This document shows, in pieces, positions 1-8,685 of a DNA stretch of 12,310 bases (position 1 is its first letter; every line of letters begins with the position of its first letter). The stretch is from assembly GCA_003156795.1 (NCBI GenBank), contig PMHU01000214.1, positions 11,593 through 23,902 on the forward strand, written 5' to 3'. The translations under genes were made by a program, and so were the position numbers. The notes beneath the pieces are model-generated. The model ran no database searches and was not told the DNA's origin. It worked only from the letters and a program-made list of their open reading frames with translations. This DNA is from Acidimicrobiaceae bacterium. Lineage in GTDB: Bacteria; Actinomycetota; Acidimicrobiia; Acidimicrobiales; Palsa-688.

Positions 1-3000
1 CACGCAGAACACGATGGGGCCGTCGAAGTTGATCACGGCCCGGGCGATCTCGGCCCCGTATTCGAGTTGAAGGTTTCGCAACGACTCCGGAGACCCGTCG
101 AAACCCGACAGGTTGGCGAGCACCACCAGCGGGCGGATGCCGCTGGCCGCATTGATGGCCCTGGCCACTTTCTTCGACGACTGGGGAAACAGGGTGCCAG
201 CGGACCACTGGCTCGGACCGTCAGCCGGCAGGACGCCGCGCCGAGGCAGCGCCTTCGACTCGGCGCCGATGATGGTGACCGTCTGTCCTCCCAAGCACGC
301 ATCCATCACCACGGCGGTGTCCGCGTCGCGCATCTGCGGCCACCGCTCGAGGGGGGGCCGGTCCTGGTCGATCACCGCTCGGATCACCGTGCGGATGTCG
401 AATGGCTTCTTCCGGTCGGGATTGGAGACCGCCGAGAAGATGTCTCCGACTTTTGTGAACTCGATGCCTTCGACGATGTGGGGGTAGTCCGAGATGTCTC
501 TGGTCGAGGGGTCGCCGGTGACCGCCCGACGTGGGAAGCGTTCACCAGGTGCCACGTAGGTGAAGGCGTAGTGGGCGAACAGCAACTCGGCCGCCGAGGC
601 CAGGTCCGGAGCCCAGTATTGGGCCTGCCCGTTGGGTCCCATCACCGTGTCGAACCCACCGATCCCGAAGTTGTCCTCGGCCGCCACGCCGCCTGAATAT
701 TCCAACGCCTGCTTGCCGGTCAGGACCATGGCGCTGTCAGGTGTCATCACCAGGATGCCTCGGGTATGCATCAGCATCGTCGCTTCCGCGTTCCAATATG
801 GCTGGGCGCCGACGTTGATCCCCGCCACGATCAGGTTGATTTCGCCACCGGCTTGAGTGAAGTGCACGATGCGCCTCAAGGCGTACGAGATCCAGTCCAT
901 GTTCTCGGTTCCGCTGTCCATAGCGATCTTGGCTCCAGACGACAACGCGAACCACTCGACAGGAACGCCGCGAGACTCGGCCAGGTCCAACGCCGCGCAT
1001 ACCCGGCGGCACTCAGGCTCGGCGAGGGACCCGAGCCCTTTCGTCGGGTCGCCCAATATCGCCACCCGGGTCATTCCCTCTGGGTAGCGAGCCGTCGGAG
1101 TAGACACCAGACCGACGACCACGGCTGCGGTGTTTTGACCGTACGGCCGCTGCACCGGCACCAGCCGCCCTTCCTCGTCGAAGTCGTATTCGACGAAAGA
1201 GCCTCGAGCCGCCGTCGAAGCGGTGCCTTCGGTGAGGAGCATCGGAATGAGCTCGTACGGGTACACGGCGCCACGACGGCGAGCTTGAAGGAGCTTCTGA
1301 CCGTAGGCGTCGAGCGGCTGCATGGGAGCGGTGGGCGGGTCGGTGATCCGAATGGTGAGGCCCGTGCCCGGAGGGCGCGAAACCCGCACCACGATCGGCT
1401 CGGCCCCGCCGTCGGGGGTGGCGATGCGGCCTTGGAAGATGACCTGCTCGAGATCCAATCCGTCGGTGGTGGGGGCCAGCCTCGACACGACCGAGAGCAG
1501 TTCGTCGATGGGCACGTCGATCAACGGCCAGGCATACAGGAGGATCCGGTTGAGCTGGGGGAGGGCGGCTGGTGGGCGCGATGCCCGGGCCCGGCGGATG
1601 GCGTCGAGGCAGCTGGCCAGGACCCGTTCGAGTTCGGGCAAGGCCGCCACCACACCGATTCCGTCTCGCAGTGGGGTCAGGTCCCGCACCTCGGCGAGCG
1701 CGACCAACCGCTGATCCGTCGGAATGTCCCGAGCGGTGCATTTGAAGAGGTAGACGTGCCGGGCCGACGGAAGCCGGTCGACATTGAAGTTGGTCAGCCG
1801 CCAGAGCTGAAGGCGTTCGGCGATCATCGGGTGCAAGCCTCGCAAGGCCCGGTTTTCGACGAACTTCCCGCCATCGAGGACGAATGTGAATCGCTCTACC
1901 CCCGCGTCTTGGGGGTCTACCCAGCCCGTGAGCGTCACGGTGATGCGCTCGATTGCAGCCGACGGCCCGACCGCTTTTACTCCGGCCGATACCCGTTCCA
2001 GCAAAACATCCGGGTCGGGCTGGCCCTCACCCCATTTGACGTACAGATCGGCCACCGCGGCTGCGGTTGCTTGGGATGAGAGCAGATGGGCCAAGGCTTC
2101 CGGGTCGGACAACTCCGCCCGACCGAAGTCGGCGGCGACGACATCTACCACCCGGTCGCTCTGGGTGTAGCGCGCCGTGACCACCCGGCGGTTCCCTGCC
2201 CAGCTCCAACCGACCTCGAGGCCGTCTTTGACCTGGTAGTACCGCCGGGTGAGCACGTCGATGAGGTCGGGCCGGGATCGGACCTCGTCGTGGCCTTTGA
2301 GCTCCCCCATCAGGTCGATCAGAGGCAACGGGCAGTCCACCATCTTGCGGACCAGGTCTGCTCGCGCCGCCGGATCCAAGTTCTCGTCTCCGAGGCGGTC
2401 CAGGTTGGCGGCCATCTCGCCGATCACCCGGGTGCGCTCGGCCGCGATCACGGGGTGATCGAAGAGGGTGAAACGCACGCTACGAGCCAGGTCGCCGACC
2501 ACCGGATGCCGCACCTGGGTGGCGACGATGAGGTGATCCAACGTGTCCAGCAATCGGTCCTCTTGACCGTGGGCGAAGGCTTCGGCACCTTCCAGTTGCT
2601 GCTCGAGCACGGCAAGGACGGCTGGTAGCTGCGCCGCGACGCGCTTCTGAGCCAGGTACATCCAATACAGGCTGCCCTGTAGAGCCGGGCTGGGCTCGAG
2701 GCCGGCGACGCCATAATGAGCCAGGGCCGTTTGTAGCCGATCCGTGAACCGCTCCGGTAGACCGGATCGCTCGGCATCCAGAGTCTGCAGGTAAGAGATG
2801 AAATAGCCACGCGGATTGTGGGTTGCGTCGTCCTCGTCGTCGTTGCGCCGGTTGCGGCTCAACATGCACAAGTCGCCGAAGACGGTGAGCAGCTCCATCT
2901 CAGCGTTGACCACGGCCGGCCCTTCGCCTACGGCCGACGCCCGGTGGAGCCGGTACTCGGCTACGACCCGGTAAATGTCCGAGGCCGAGAGGTCGTACCC

Positions 3001-5091
3001 CAACACCGAGTTGCGCATGTCTTCCAGCGCGTCCAGGCAGCGCACCGCGGGTCCACCGGCAGAGCCCGAGGGACGGACCAAGGATTGAAAACCGACGGGC
3101 GTGGTCGGATGCGGCACCGAGTCGCCGGTAGCCACCTCGACGCGGACGAGCGGAGCTCCGGCATCGACTTGGACGTTGCGCGCCACGAGCACCTCTGACA
3201 CCCGACCGGCGACGCCGGCCCGAATCACCACTTCCATCTTCATGCTCTCTACGACCGCCACGGGAGTGTCCGCGCTGACCTCGTCGCCCGGCTGGACCCG
3301 CAAGTCGACCACCACACCCGGTGCCGGGGCCCGGACCGCGCCGGCCTCTTCGTGGGCTACCCGGTGCGGGACACCGTCCACTTCAACCAGGTTCTCGGTG
3401 CCCGAGAGTAGGGCCACGACCCGGAATCGGCGCTCGTCGATCCTGACGCGACCCTCGAACTGGCCCAGCCGGTCCACTTCGAGGTCGATGACGTCGCCCT
3501 CGGCTACCAGCCGGTAGCGACCGGGGCCGGTCTGGCCCACCGCGATCCGGTACGAATGGCCGTCGTATTGCAGCTCCGCGGCATGGCCGATGTCGTGGCC
3601 GCCTTGGGCTCGGCCGCGTGCTGCCGCGGCGAAGAACCGGTCACGCTCGGTGGCGGCATGGACGTCATAGTCCGAAACGGCCGCGGTGAGAAGGGCCACG
3701 TCGCTGCGTCCTTCGACCAGCCGCCCTCCATCGCGCTCCATGAGCTCGTCCAGCCAGCTGGTCGACAGCTTCCCCGCCACGAAGTCGGGATGGTCGAGCA
3801 GCTGAGCCGCGAACGCCTTGTTCGTGGTACCGCCGCTGACCAGCACCGTCGTGTCAGCCAGCGCCCGCCGCAACCGCCGGCGCGCCGCCTCGCGGTCCGG
3901 ACCCCACGACAGCACCTTGGCCACCATGGAATCGAACTGAGACGGGATCACGTCGCCGGCCGCGTAACCCGTGTCCACCCGGATGCCCGGGCCCGACGGC
4001 CACGATGCGTGGACCACTACTCCTGGAGCGGGCGCGAAGCCGGCGTCGGGGTCCTCGGCGTTGAGCCGAACCTCGATGGCATGCCCCCGAGGTCGCGGCG
4101 GCTCGCCCTCCAACGGCTCGCCGTGAGCGACCTGAAGCTGCAGTTCGACGAGGTCCAGACCCGTGGTCAGCTCGGTCACCGGATGCTCGACTTGAAGGCG
4201 GGTGTTGACCTCCAAGAACGCCAAACGCTCTTCGGCCGGCTGGTATAGGAACTCGACCGTGCCAGCGTTGCGGTACCCGGCGGCGCCGGCCAACTTCACC
4301 GCGGCCGCCTTCGCTTCTGCCTCAACCTTGGGTCCCATCGCGGTGGAGGCCGACTCCTCGATGATCTTCTGGTTGCGGCGCTGGACCGAGCAGTCTCTTA
4401 CTCCTACCGCCCACACGGTCCCGAAGTTGTCTGCGACCACCTGCACTTCGACGTGGCGGGCGCCCGTGACCACCCTCTCCAAAAACAGAGTGGCGTCGCC
4501 GAACGCACCCGCCGCCTCTCGGGTGGCTCCTTCCCAAGCTGGCGCCAGGTCGTCGGCGGATCCGACGAAACGGATGCCCCGGCCACCCCCGCCGGCGGTC
4601 GCCTTGACCATGACGGGATAGCCGATCCGGTCCGCTTGGATGGCAGCATCCTCGAGGGTAAGCACCGCCCCACCGCTCCACGCCGCCACCGGCACTCCGG
4701 CTTCCTCGGCCAGCAGCTTGCTCCCGATCTTGTCGCCCAACCGGCGCATTACCGGGCCAGGCGGTCCGATGAACACGACTCCCATGCGCTCACAAAGGTC
4801 CGCGAACGCGGCGTGCTCGGCGACGAACCCCCAGCCCACCCACACGGCTTCTGCCGCGGTAGCCCGTAACGCCCGCTCGAGCTCCTGGTAGTCGAGGTAG
4901 GGATTGATCGACGAAGACGAAATTTCGAAGCTCTCGTCGGCTTCGCGCACGAACATCGCCCGCGGTTCGGCGGCCGTGTATAGAGCGATCGTGTGCAAGG
5001 GACGACCAGAGCGGGGCCGAAACTCGCGTGCGGCATGGATGAATCGCATCGCCGCCTCGCCCCGGTTGACCACTGCAATCCTCTGAAACAA
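1..5091 (-). CDS. Single-chain acyl-CoA carboxylase (biotin carboxylase, BCCP, central and carboxyltransferase domains), 3' end beyond window
   Basis: Predicted biotin-dependent carboxylase making malonyl-CoA or methylmalonyl-CoA from acetyl- or propionyl-CoA in the cytosol. The frame is open for 1697 codons, from TTG at 5091 to the window edge, without a stop. Seen: residues 1-450 are an ATP-grasp biotin carboxylase (RIAVVNRGE near the start, glycine-rich KATAGGGGRG from K163, EVNTRLQVEHPVTE near 290-305). A biotinyl domain has ESMKM with the biotin lysine at K618. A long central region spans about 690-1250. The carboxyltransferase starts near 1255, with oxyanion-type loops SSGAK (1384-1388) and AGINVGAQ (1423-1430) and a later NFGIGGFD/MGPNGQAQYW segment. 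This order resembles eukaryotic acetyl-CoA carboxylase and the roughly 1800-residue fused carboxylases of actinobacteria, so perhaps 100-150 residues are missing. TTG is chosen because GGAGG lies just upstream and later starts would remove the first strand of the biotin carboxylase. Acyl specificity is not determinable here. Confidence 0.93.
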   Translation of the reverse strand, partial: MFQRIAVVNRGEAAMRFIHAAREFRPRSGRPLHTIALYTAAEPRAMFVREADESFEISSSSINPYLDYQELERALRATAAEAVWVGWGFVAEHAAFADLCERMGVVFIGPPGPVMRRLGDKIGSKLLAEEAGVPVAAWSGGAVLTLEDAAIQADRIGYPVMVKATAGGGGRGIRFVGSADDLAPAWEGATREAAGAFGDATLFLERVVTGARHVEVQVVADNFGTVWAVGVRDCSVQRRNQKIIEESASTAMGPKVEAEAKAAAVKLAGAAGYRNAGTVEFLYQPAEERLAFLEVNTRLQVEHPVTELTTGLDLVELQLQVAHGEPLEGEPPRPRGHAIEVRLNAEDPDAGFAPAPGVVVHASWPSGPGIRVDTGYAAGDVIPSQFDSMVAKVLSWGPDREAARRRLRRALADTTVLVSGGTTNKAFAAQLLDHPDFVAGKLSTSWLDELMERDGGRLVEGRSDVALLTAAVSDYDVHAATERDRFFAAAARGRAQGGHDIGHAAELQYDGHSYRIAVGQTGPGRYRLVAEGDVIDLEVDRLGQFEGRVRIDERRFRVVALLSGTENLVEVDGVPHRVAHEEAGAVRAPAPGVVVDLRVQPGDEVSADTPVAVVESMKMEVVIRAGVAGRVSEVLVARNVQVDAGAPLVRVEVATGDSVPHPTTPVGFQSLVRPSGSAGGPAVRCLDALEDMRNSVLGYDLSASDIYRVVAEYRLHRASAVGEGPAVVNAEMELLTVFGDLCMLSRNRRNDDEDDATHNPRGYFISYLQTLDAERSGLPERFTDRLQTALAHYGVAGLEPSPALQGSLYWMYLAQKRVAAQLPAVLAVLEQQLEGAEAFAHGQEDRLLDTLDHLIVATQVRHPVVGDLARSVRFTLFDHPVIAAERTRVIGEMAANLDRLGDENLDPAARADLVRKMVDCPLPLIDLMGELKGHDEVRSRPDLIDVLTRRYYQVKDGLEVGWSWAGNRRVVTARYTQSDRVVDVVAADFGRAELSDPEALAHLLSSQATAAAVADLYVKWGEGQPDPDVLLERVSAGVKAVGPSAAIERITVTLTGWVDPQDAGVERFTFVLDGGKFVENRALRGLHPMIAERLQLWRLTNFNVDRLPSARHVYLFKCTARDIPTDQRLVALAEVRDLTPLRDGIGVVAALPELERVLASCLDAIRRARASRPPAALPQLNRILLYAWPLIDVPIDELLSVVSRLAPTTDGLDLEQVIFQGRIATPDGGAEPIVVRVSRPPGTGLTIRITDPPTAPMQPLDAYGQKLLQARRRGAVYPYELIPMLLTEGTASTAARGSFVEYDFDEEGRLVPVQRPYGQNTAAVVVGLVSTPTARYPEGMTRVAILGDPTKGLGSLAEPECRRVCAALDLAESRGVPVEWFALSSGAKIAMDSGTENMDWISYALRRIVHFTQAGGEINLIVAGINVGAQPYWNAEATMLMHTRGILVMTPDSAMVLTGKQALEYSGGVAAEDNFGIGGFDTVMGPNGQAQYWAPDLASAAELLFAHYAFTYVAPGERFPRRAVTGDPSTRDISDYPHIVEGIEFTKVGDIFSAVSNPDRKKPFDIRTVIRAVIDQDRPPLERWPQMRDADTAVVMDACLGGQTVTIIGAESKALPRRGVLPADGPSQWSAGTLFPQSSKKVARAINAASGIRPLVVLANLSGFDGSPESLRNLQLEYGAEIARAVINFDGPIVFCV

Positions 5092-5152
5092 CAGACCTCC
5101 CCGATCGATAGGGCGCTCAGCCGTTAATGCCTGCTCGACCGTGACGCTACCT
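5092..5152 (-). other. 61-bp spacer between FMN reductase and carboxylase
   Basis: The spacer has the carboxylase ribosome binding site at its downstream end. I see no clear terminator (no stem followed by a T run) and no convincing promoter. Weak TA-containing hexamers occur, such as TAGCGT and TATCGA on the minus strand. Readthrough from the upstream operon is therefore possible, but an internal promoter cannot be excluded. Confidence 0.4.
5096..5100 (-). promoter_or_regulatory. Ribosome binding site of the carboxylase
   Basis: A GGAGG on the minus strand lies 4 nt before the TTG at 5091-5089. It fixes the unusual TTG start, as no ATG or GTG lies between it and the conserved RIAVVNRGE motif. 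A CTG directly before the TTG is a less likely start. Confidence 0.6.
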
Positions 5153-5626
5153 TCAGACGAATCGGCTGGCGGCCGCAATCCAATCGTCCAACCCCGGTGG
5201 CGACTCGTAGTCGGAATCGAGTAAGTACAGGCCCCGGACGGGGCATGTCGCGCCGAGTTCGACGAGCACCGGCTTCAAGAAGACCTCGGGAGCGAGGGCG
5301 TGCTGCCAGGCTCCGCCCAGCATCAGCGGGAAGGCCACGACGCCGGTCAACCCGCCGGCTCCGAACTGGTCCAGGAAGAGCTTCAGCACCCCGGTGAAGC
5401 TGGCTTTGTACGTCGGGGAGGCGACCACCACCGCTGGGGAGCCCTGCACCGCTGATATCGCCTCCGTCACGGCCGGGTCGCCCCACCTGAGCAGCCCGCC
5501 GCCCAGCTCTATTACGTCGATCACCACTTCGGGCGGAGCGCCGCCGAGCCTGGTCGCCACCCTGATGGCCGCGTCGAGCGTCCTCGAAGCCGGCTTGGGG
5601 TTGCCGGCGACCACGGCCACGCTCAC
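5153..5626 (-). CDS. NAD(P)H-dependent FMN reductase (SsuE-like flavodoxin fold)
   Basis: Predicted small flavodoxin-fold oxidoreductase that reduces FMN with NAD(P)H, often supplying reduced flavin to a monooxygenase. From the chosen start it has 157 residues. Seen: a first beta strand followed by AGNPKPASRT (about 7-16), the phosphate-binding loop of the family, and ASPTYKASFTGVLKLFLD (about 69-86), very close to the second signature of SsuE/MsuE-type reductases. No signal peptide or membrane segment. The GTG at 5626-5624 is preferred because GAGGAG lies about 10 nt upstream and the protein then begins directly with the first strand, as in the family. An in-frame GTG at 5683, 9 nt after the kinase stop, would add 19 residues but has no good ribosome binding site. 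No monooxygenase partner is visible in the window, so its electron acceptor is unknown. Confidence 0.85.
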   Translation of the reverse strand: MSVAVVAGNPKPASRTLDAAIRVATRLGGAPPEVVIDVIELGGGLLRWGDPAVTEAISAVQGSPAVVVASPTYKASFTGVLKLFLDQFGAGGLTGVVAFPLMLGGAWQHALAPEVFLKPVLVELGATCPVRGLYLLDSDYESPPGLDDWIAAASRFV

Positions 5627-5692
5627 TTCCGTTGGGCTCCTCTTCCGATCGATCGCATCGGCGCCGATGCTAGGCAGAGTCACAGGTCGAGA

Positions 5693-7285
5693 TCAGCGGC
5701 TGGGATTGAGGCGGGCGAACATGCCCTTCTGAGCCTTGTACAGCTTGGGGAACTCGGCGAACAGCCGGTTGTATACGGCCCGGTTGGACGGGTCCGGTCG
5801 GAAAACGCCGTCGACGTCGACCAGCGAGCGAACCTCCTGGGTCCGCACCTCGCCCAGGGCGATGCCGGCGAATATGGCGGCGCCGCGAAGGTTGGCGTGC
5901 AAAGGTTGCGCCACCCGCTCGATTTTGCGGTCCAGGACGTCGGCCATGATCTGACACCAGAGATCGGCTTGGGCGCCACCACCTATCAGGCGGATCGGCT
6001 CCAAGCGGCGGTCGGTGAACCTCTCGACCGCGTTCAGCAGCCACCGGGAGTTGTAGGCCACGCCTTCGAGCACCGACCGGACCAGGTGGGCCCGGTCGGT
6101 GGACAGCGACAGGTTGTGGAACCCGCCTCGGGCGTGTCGGTCGGCGATGGGAGTGCGCTCACCCATCAGCCACGGAGTGAAGATCACGTTGCCGCTGCCG
6201 GCTGGAACGGTACGCGCTAGATCGATTAGCGCCTCGTACGCGGCGTGCTGGCCGCCGGGCGGCAGCCCGTCGTCAGGGGCGACGATGTTGTCCCGCAGCC
6301 ATTCCAGGCAGCGCCCGGCGGTGTCCTGGTTGTTGACCAGCAAATACCGGTCGGGAGTGAGGCCGGGGACCGTGGCCAGCTGCCGTATGAGGTCCGTCTT
6401 CTTCTTCTCCACGGGGCAGCTGATCCACGACGTCGTGCTGATGACCATGTGGGGCTCGTAGTCGAGCACGGCGCCCGACCCGATCGCGGCCGAGTGCAGA
6501 TCCGGGGTCCCCGTCACGACCTGAGCGCTGGCTGGGATGCCCAGTTCGATGGCCACGCCCGCCTGCACGGTGCCGACGACCGAGCCGGTCGGGCGCAGCG
6601 GTGGGAGCTTCGAGGCGTCGACACCCGAGCGGCGGACCAGCACCGGGTCATAGTCCCGGATGTCGGGCTGGCGGGTGTCGGTCAGCCAGGCCGCGGTCAT
6701 GGAGGCCGGAGATGCGGCCGCCACACCCGTGAATCTCATGGACAGGTAGTCCACGGGCTCCAAGTACCAGCGGGCCGCTTTGGCTACGAGGGGCTGGTCT
6801 TTCTCCAGATGAAGCATGTGACCCAACGAGTCGTCGCCGGCCGTCGAGGGCGGCACACCAGAGCGACGCAGCCAGGTCGCCGCCGCCGCAGGCGCATAGC
6901 CCGCGACCGGCCCACCGAGCGCCCTCCGGGAGTGCGGGCCGCCTCGGGTGTCCATCCACATGACGCAATCCGAGACGGGCCGGCCTTCTACGTCGACGGG
7001 GACGGTGCTCGCCCACTGGCCCGTGACGCTGACCGCGACCACCTGATCCTGGCTCACGGCGCCCTCGGCCATGGAGCGGCGGGTGGCGTCGCAAATGATC
7101 TGCCACCATTCGTCGGCGTCCTGCACGGCCCCGCCGCCGTCTTTCCAATTGGTCTTGACCGGGATGTGGTCCTGCCACGCCACCCGACCCACGAGCGACA
7201 CCAGGCCCACTTTGGGGCCGCCCGTGCCTAGATCGACGGCCAGCACGAAGCGTTCCTCGCGGGGCGGGGCGCCCCCGGTGGTCAC
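5693..7285 (-). CDS. FGGY-family carbohydrate/polyol kinase (xylulokinase-like)
   Basis: Predicted cytosolic ATP-dependent kinase for a sugar, polyol or related hydroxylated compound; 530 residues, normal for the FGGY family. Seen: the N-terminal ATP phosphate motif DLGTGGPK (18-25); TGTPDLHSAA with D262 in the place of the family's catalytic aspartate; NNQDTAGRCLEW; TPWLMGERTPI; and the C-terminal IGGGAQADLW nucleotide-binding motif followed by ADVLDRKIERV and LRGAAIFAGIALG, as in xylulokinases. The start is GTG at 7285, which overlaps the TGA of the upstream PLP enzyme as GTGA. A frame extending upstream to 7819 is open but antisense-like and is not used. Family membership is firm; the substrate is not. 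The TGTPD sequence in place of the GGGD common in xylulokinases suggests a different substrate. The tight coupling to a lyase suggests that it prepares the lyase's phosphorylated substrate (inference). Confidence 0.9.
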   Translation of the reverse strand: MTTGGAPPREERFVLAVDLGTGGPKVGLVSLVGRVAWQDHIPVKTNWKDGGGAVQDADEWWQIICDATRRSMAEGAVSQDQVVAVSVTGQWASTVPVDVEGRPVSDCVMWMDTRGGPHSRRALGGPVAGYAPAAAATWLRRSGVPPSTAGDDSLGHMLHLEKDQPLVAKAARWYLEPVDYLSMRFTGVAAASPASMTAAWLTDTRQPDIRDYDPVLVRRSGVDASKLPPLRPTGSVVGTVQAGVAIELGIPASAQVVTGTPDLHSAAIGSGAVLDYEPHMVISTTSWISCPVEKKKTDLIRQLATVPGLTPDRYLLVNNQDTAGRCLEWLRDNIVAPDDGLPPGGQHAAYEALIDLARTVPAGSGNVIFTPWLMGERTPIADRHARGGFHNLSLSTDRAHLVRSVLEGVAYNSRWLLNAVERFTDRRLEPIRLIGGGAQADLWCQIMADVLDRKIERVAQPLHANLRGAAIFAGIALGEVRTQEVRSLVDVDGVFRPDPSNRAVYNRLFAEFPKLYKAQKGMFARLNPSR

Positions 7286-8685
7286 CCCGGGTGCCCCGGG
7301 GGCAGCGACATCTGCTTGTCGAGCATGCCTGCCATGACGGCTCGGATGAACTCGTCGGCCTCGTCGTTGATCCCGCCGGCCACGCCTCCGTAGATGGCGC
7401 CGGACGCGGGCGACTCGGACGCGTGCTCGTTGGCGTGGGCCACGGCGTCGGCCAGGTCGACGGCGAAAGACTCGGCCACGCCGGGCTGGGTCTGCGGCCG
7501 GGTCACGGCCATGTGCAGGGCGTTGGGATACTGCTGTCCGTTGAGCCTCCAGCCCCGCCGGCGCATGAAGTCGTTGACGTGATAGATGTCGAAGACGTCC
7601 GAAGTGAAGCTGAACAGGAAGCTCGGTCGGCCGACCATCCGGAGCTCCGGGTGGGATCGCACCGCGGCCTTCATGGCTTCTGCCGTCTCGAAGATGGCCT
7701 GGGCATACCGGCGGTAGCCGGCCCGACCCAACTGGACCATGGCCGCCCAGCTGGCTGCCAGCAGACCTCCCGAACGTGAGCCTTCGATCCCGGGCGAACA
7801 GTACTTTCCGCCGCTCCAATCGGTGAGGAAGAAATACTGCGAGTCGCGCAGCGCCTTGTCGCGAAACAGCAACGTCGAAGTGCCTTTGAGGGCGTAGCCG
7901 TACTTGTGGGTGTCGGCGGAAATACTCGTCACCCCGGGAACGCGGAAGTCGAACGGAGGGATGTCGTACCCGAGCTCCTCGCCGAAGGGGAGGATGAAGC
8001 CGCCGAGGCAGCCATCAACGTGCAGCCCGACGCCTCGCCCGCCCGCCAGAGCCCCGAGCTCGGCGATGGGATCGATGGTGCCGTATCCGTAGTTGCAAGC
8101 CGATCCGATCAGGGCGACGGTGTTCTCATCGATGTGGTCGGCGACCCAGCTCACGTCCACCCCGGTCGTGACCGGGTCTATGGGAGCCCGGCGCAGCTCG
8201 ACGCCGAATAGGTGGCAGGCCTTGTCGAACGCCGGGTGGGCCGTCTCAGGCTTGATCAGGTTGGGCATGGTGACGCCGCGGTGCTTGGCTGCGTGCTCGC
8301 GGTAGCTGAGTACCGCATGCAGGATGCTGCCCGTGCCGCCCGTCGTCACCAGCCCGCCCGGACCGGCGCCGGCGTCGGCGACGGTGTCGGCGTGGAACAG
8401 GTCGAGGGCCATGGCGATGATCTCGCCTTCGAAATTGGTCGAGCTCGGGCACATGTCGCGCTGCAGGGCGTTGACGTGGGCGAACAGCCCGAACGCCTCG
8501 TTGAGGAATTCGTAGTGCTCGTGGTCGCCGCAGTACATGGTGCCCGAGCACTTGCCCGTTTCCCAGAGAGCGTCCTCTTCCTTGGCCATCGCTTGCAGCT
8601 GCGCCATTACCTCCTCTCGCGGCCGGCCTTCTTCGGGGAGGGTCCGGTTGATGGGGAACCGGTCGGCGTAGGGGTATTCGCTCAA
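7282..8685 (-). CDS. Sphingosine-1-phosphate lyase-like PLP-dependent enzyme
   Basis: Predicted PLP-dependent carbon-carbon lyase of the group II decarboxylase/S1P-lyase superfamily, 467 residues. Known S1P lyases split a phosphorylated 2-amino-1,3-alcohol into an aldehyde and phosphoethanolamine. Seen: SGTMYCGDHEHYEFLNEAF near 47-65; GGTGSILHAVLSYRE (116-130); TAHPAFDKA with H150, likely stacking on PLP; GSACNYGYGTIDPI (194-207); LHVDGCLGGF (221-230), with the cofactor-contacting Asp; ADTHKYGYALKG with the Schiff-base lysine K261; and TDWSGGKYCSP with GSRSGG. These match S1P lyase much better than glutamate decarboxylase. Unlike the eukaryotic enzymes it has no N-terminal membrane anchor. 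TTG at 8685 overlaps the upstream TGA as TTGA and has GGAGGAG 5 nt before it. The true substrate may be a more polar amino-alcohol phosphate, given the FGGY kinase next door. Confidence 0.88.
   Translation of the reverse strand: MSEYPYADRFPINRTLPEEGRPREEVMAQLQAMAKEEDALWETGKCSGTMYCGDHEHYEFLNEAFGLFAHVNALQRDMCPSSTNFEGEIIAMALDLFHADTVADAGAGPGGLVTTGGTGSILHAVLSYREHAAKHRGVTMPNLIKPETAHPAFDKACHLFGVELRRAPIDPVTTGVDVSWVADHIDENTVALIGSACNYGYGTIDPIAELGALAGGRGVGLHVDGCLGGFILPFGEELGYDIPPFDFRVPGVTSISADTHKYGYALKGTSTLLFRDKALRDSQYFFLTDWSGGKYCSPGIEGSRSGGLLAASWAAMVQLGRAGYRRYAQAIFETAEAMKAAVRSHPELRMVGRPSFLFSFTSDVFDIYHVNDFMRRRGWRLNGQQYPNALHMAVTRPQTQPGVAESFAVDLADAVAHANEHASESPASGAIYGGVAGGINDEADEFIRAVMAGMLDKQMSLPPGHPG

Noticed and set aside
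766..2079. Plus-strand open frame of 437 codons opposite the carboxylase
   Set aside because: The minus strand encodes an unbroken, motif-rich carboxylase here; the plus-strand product has no recognisable domain.
7286..7819. Upstream extension of the kinase frame to 7819
   Set aside because: It would overlap over 500 bp of the PLP enzyme coding sequence. The extra residues are Arg/Gly-rich, and the GTGA overlap at 7285 gives a natural start.
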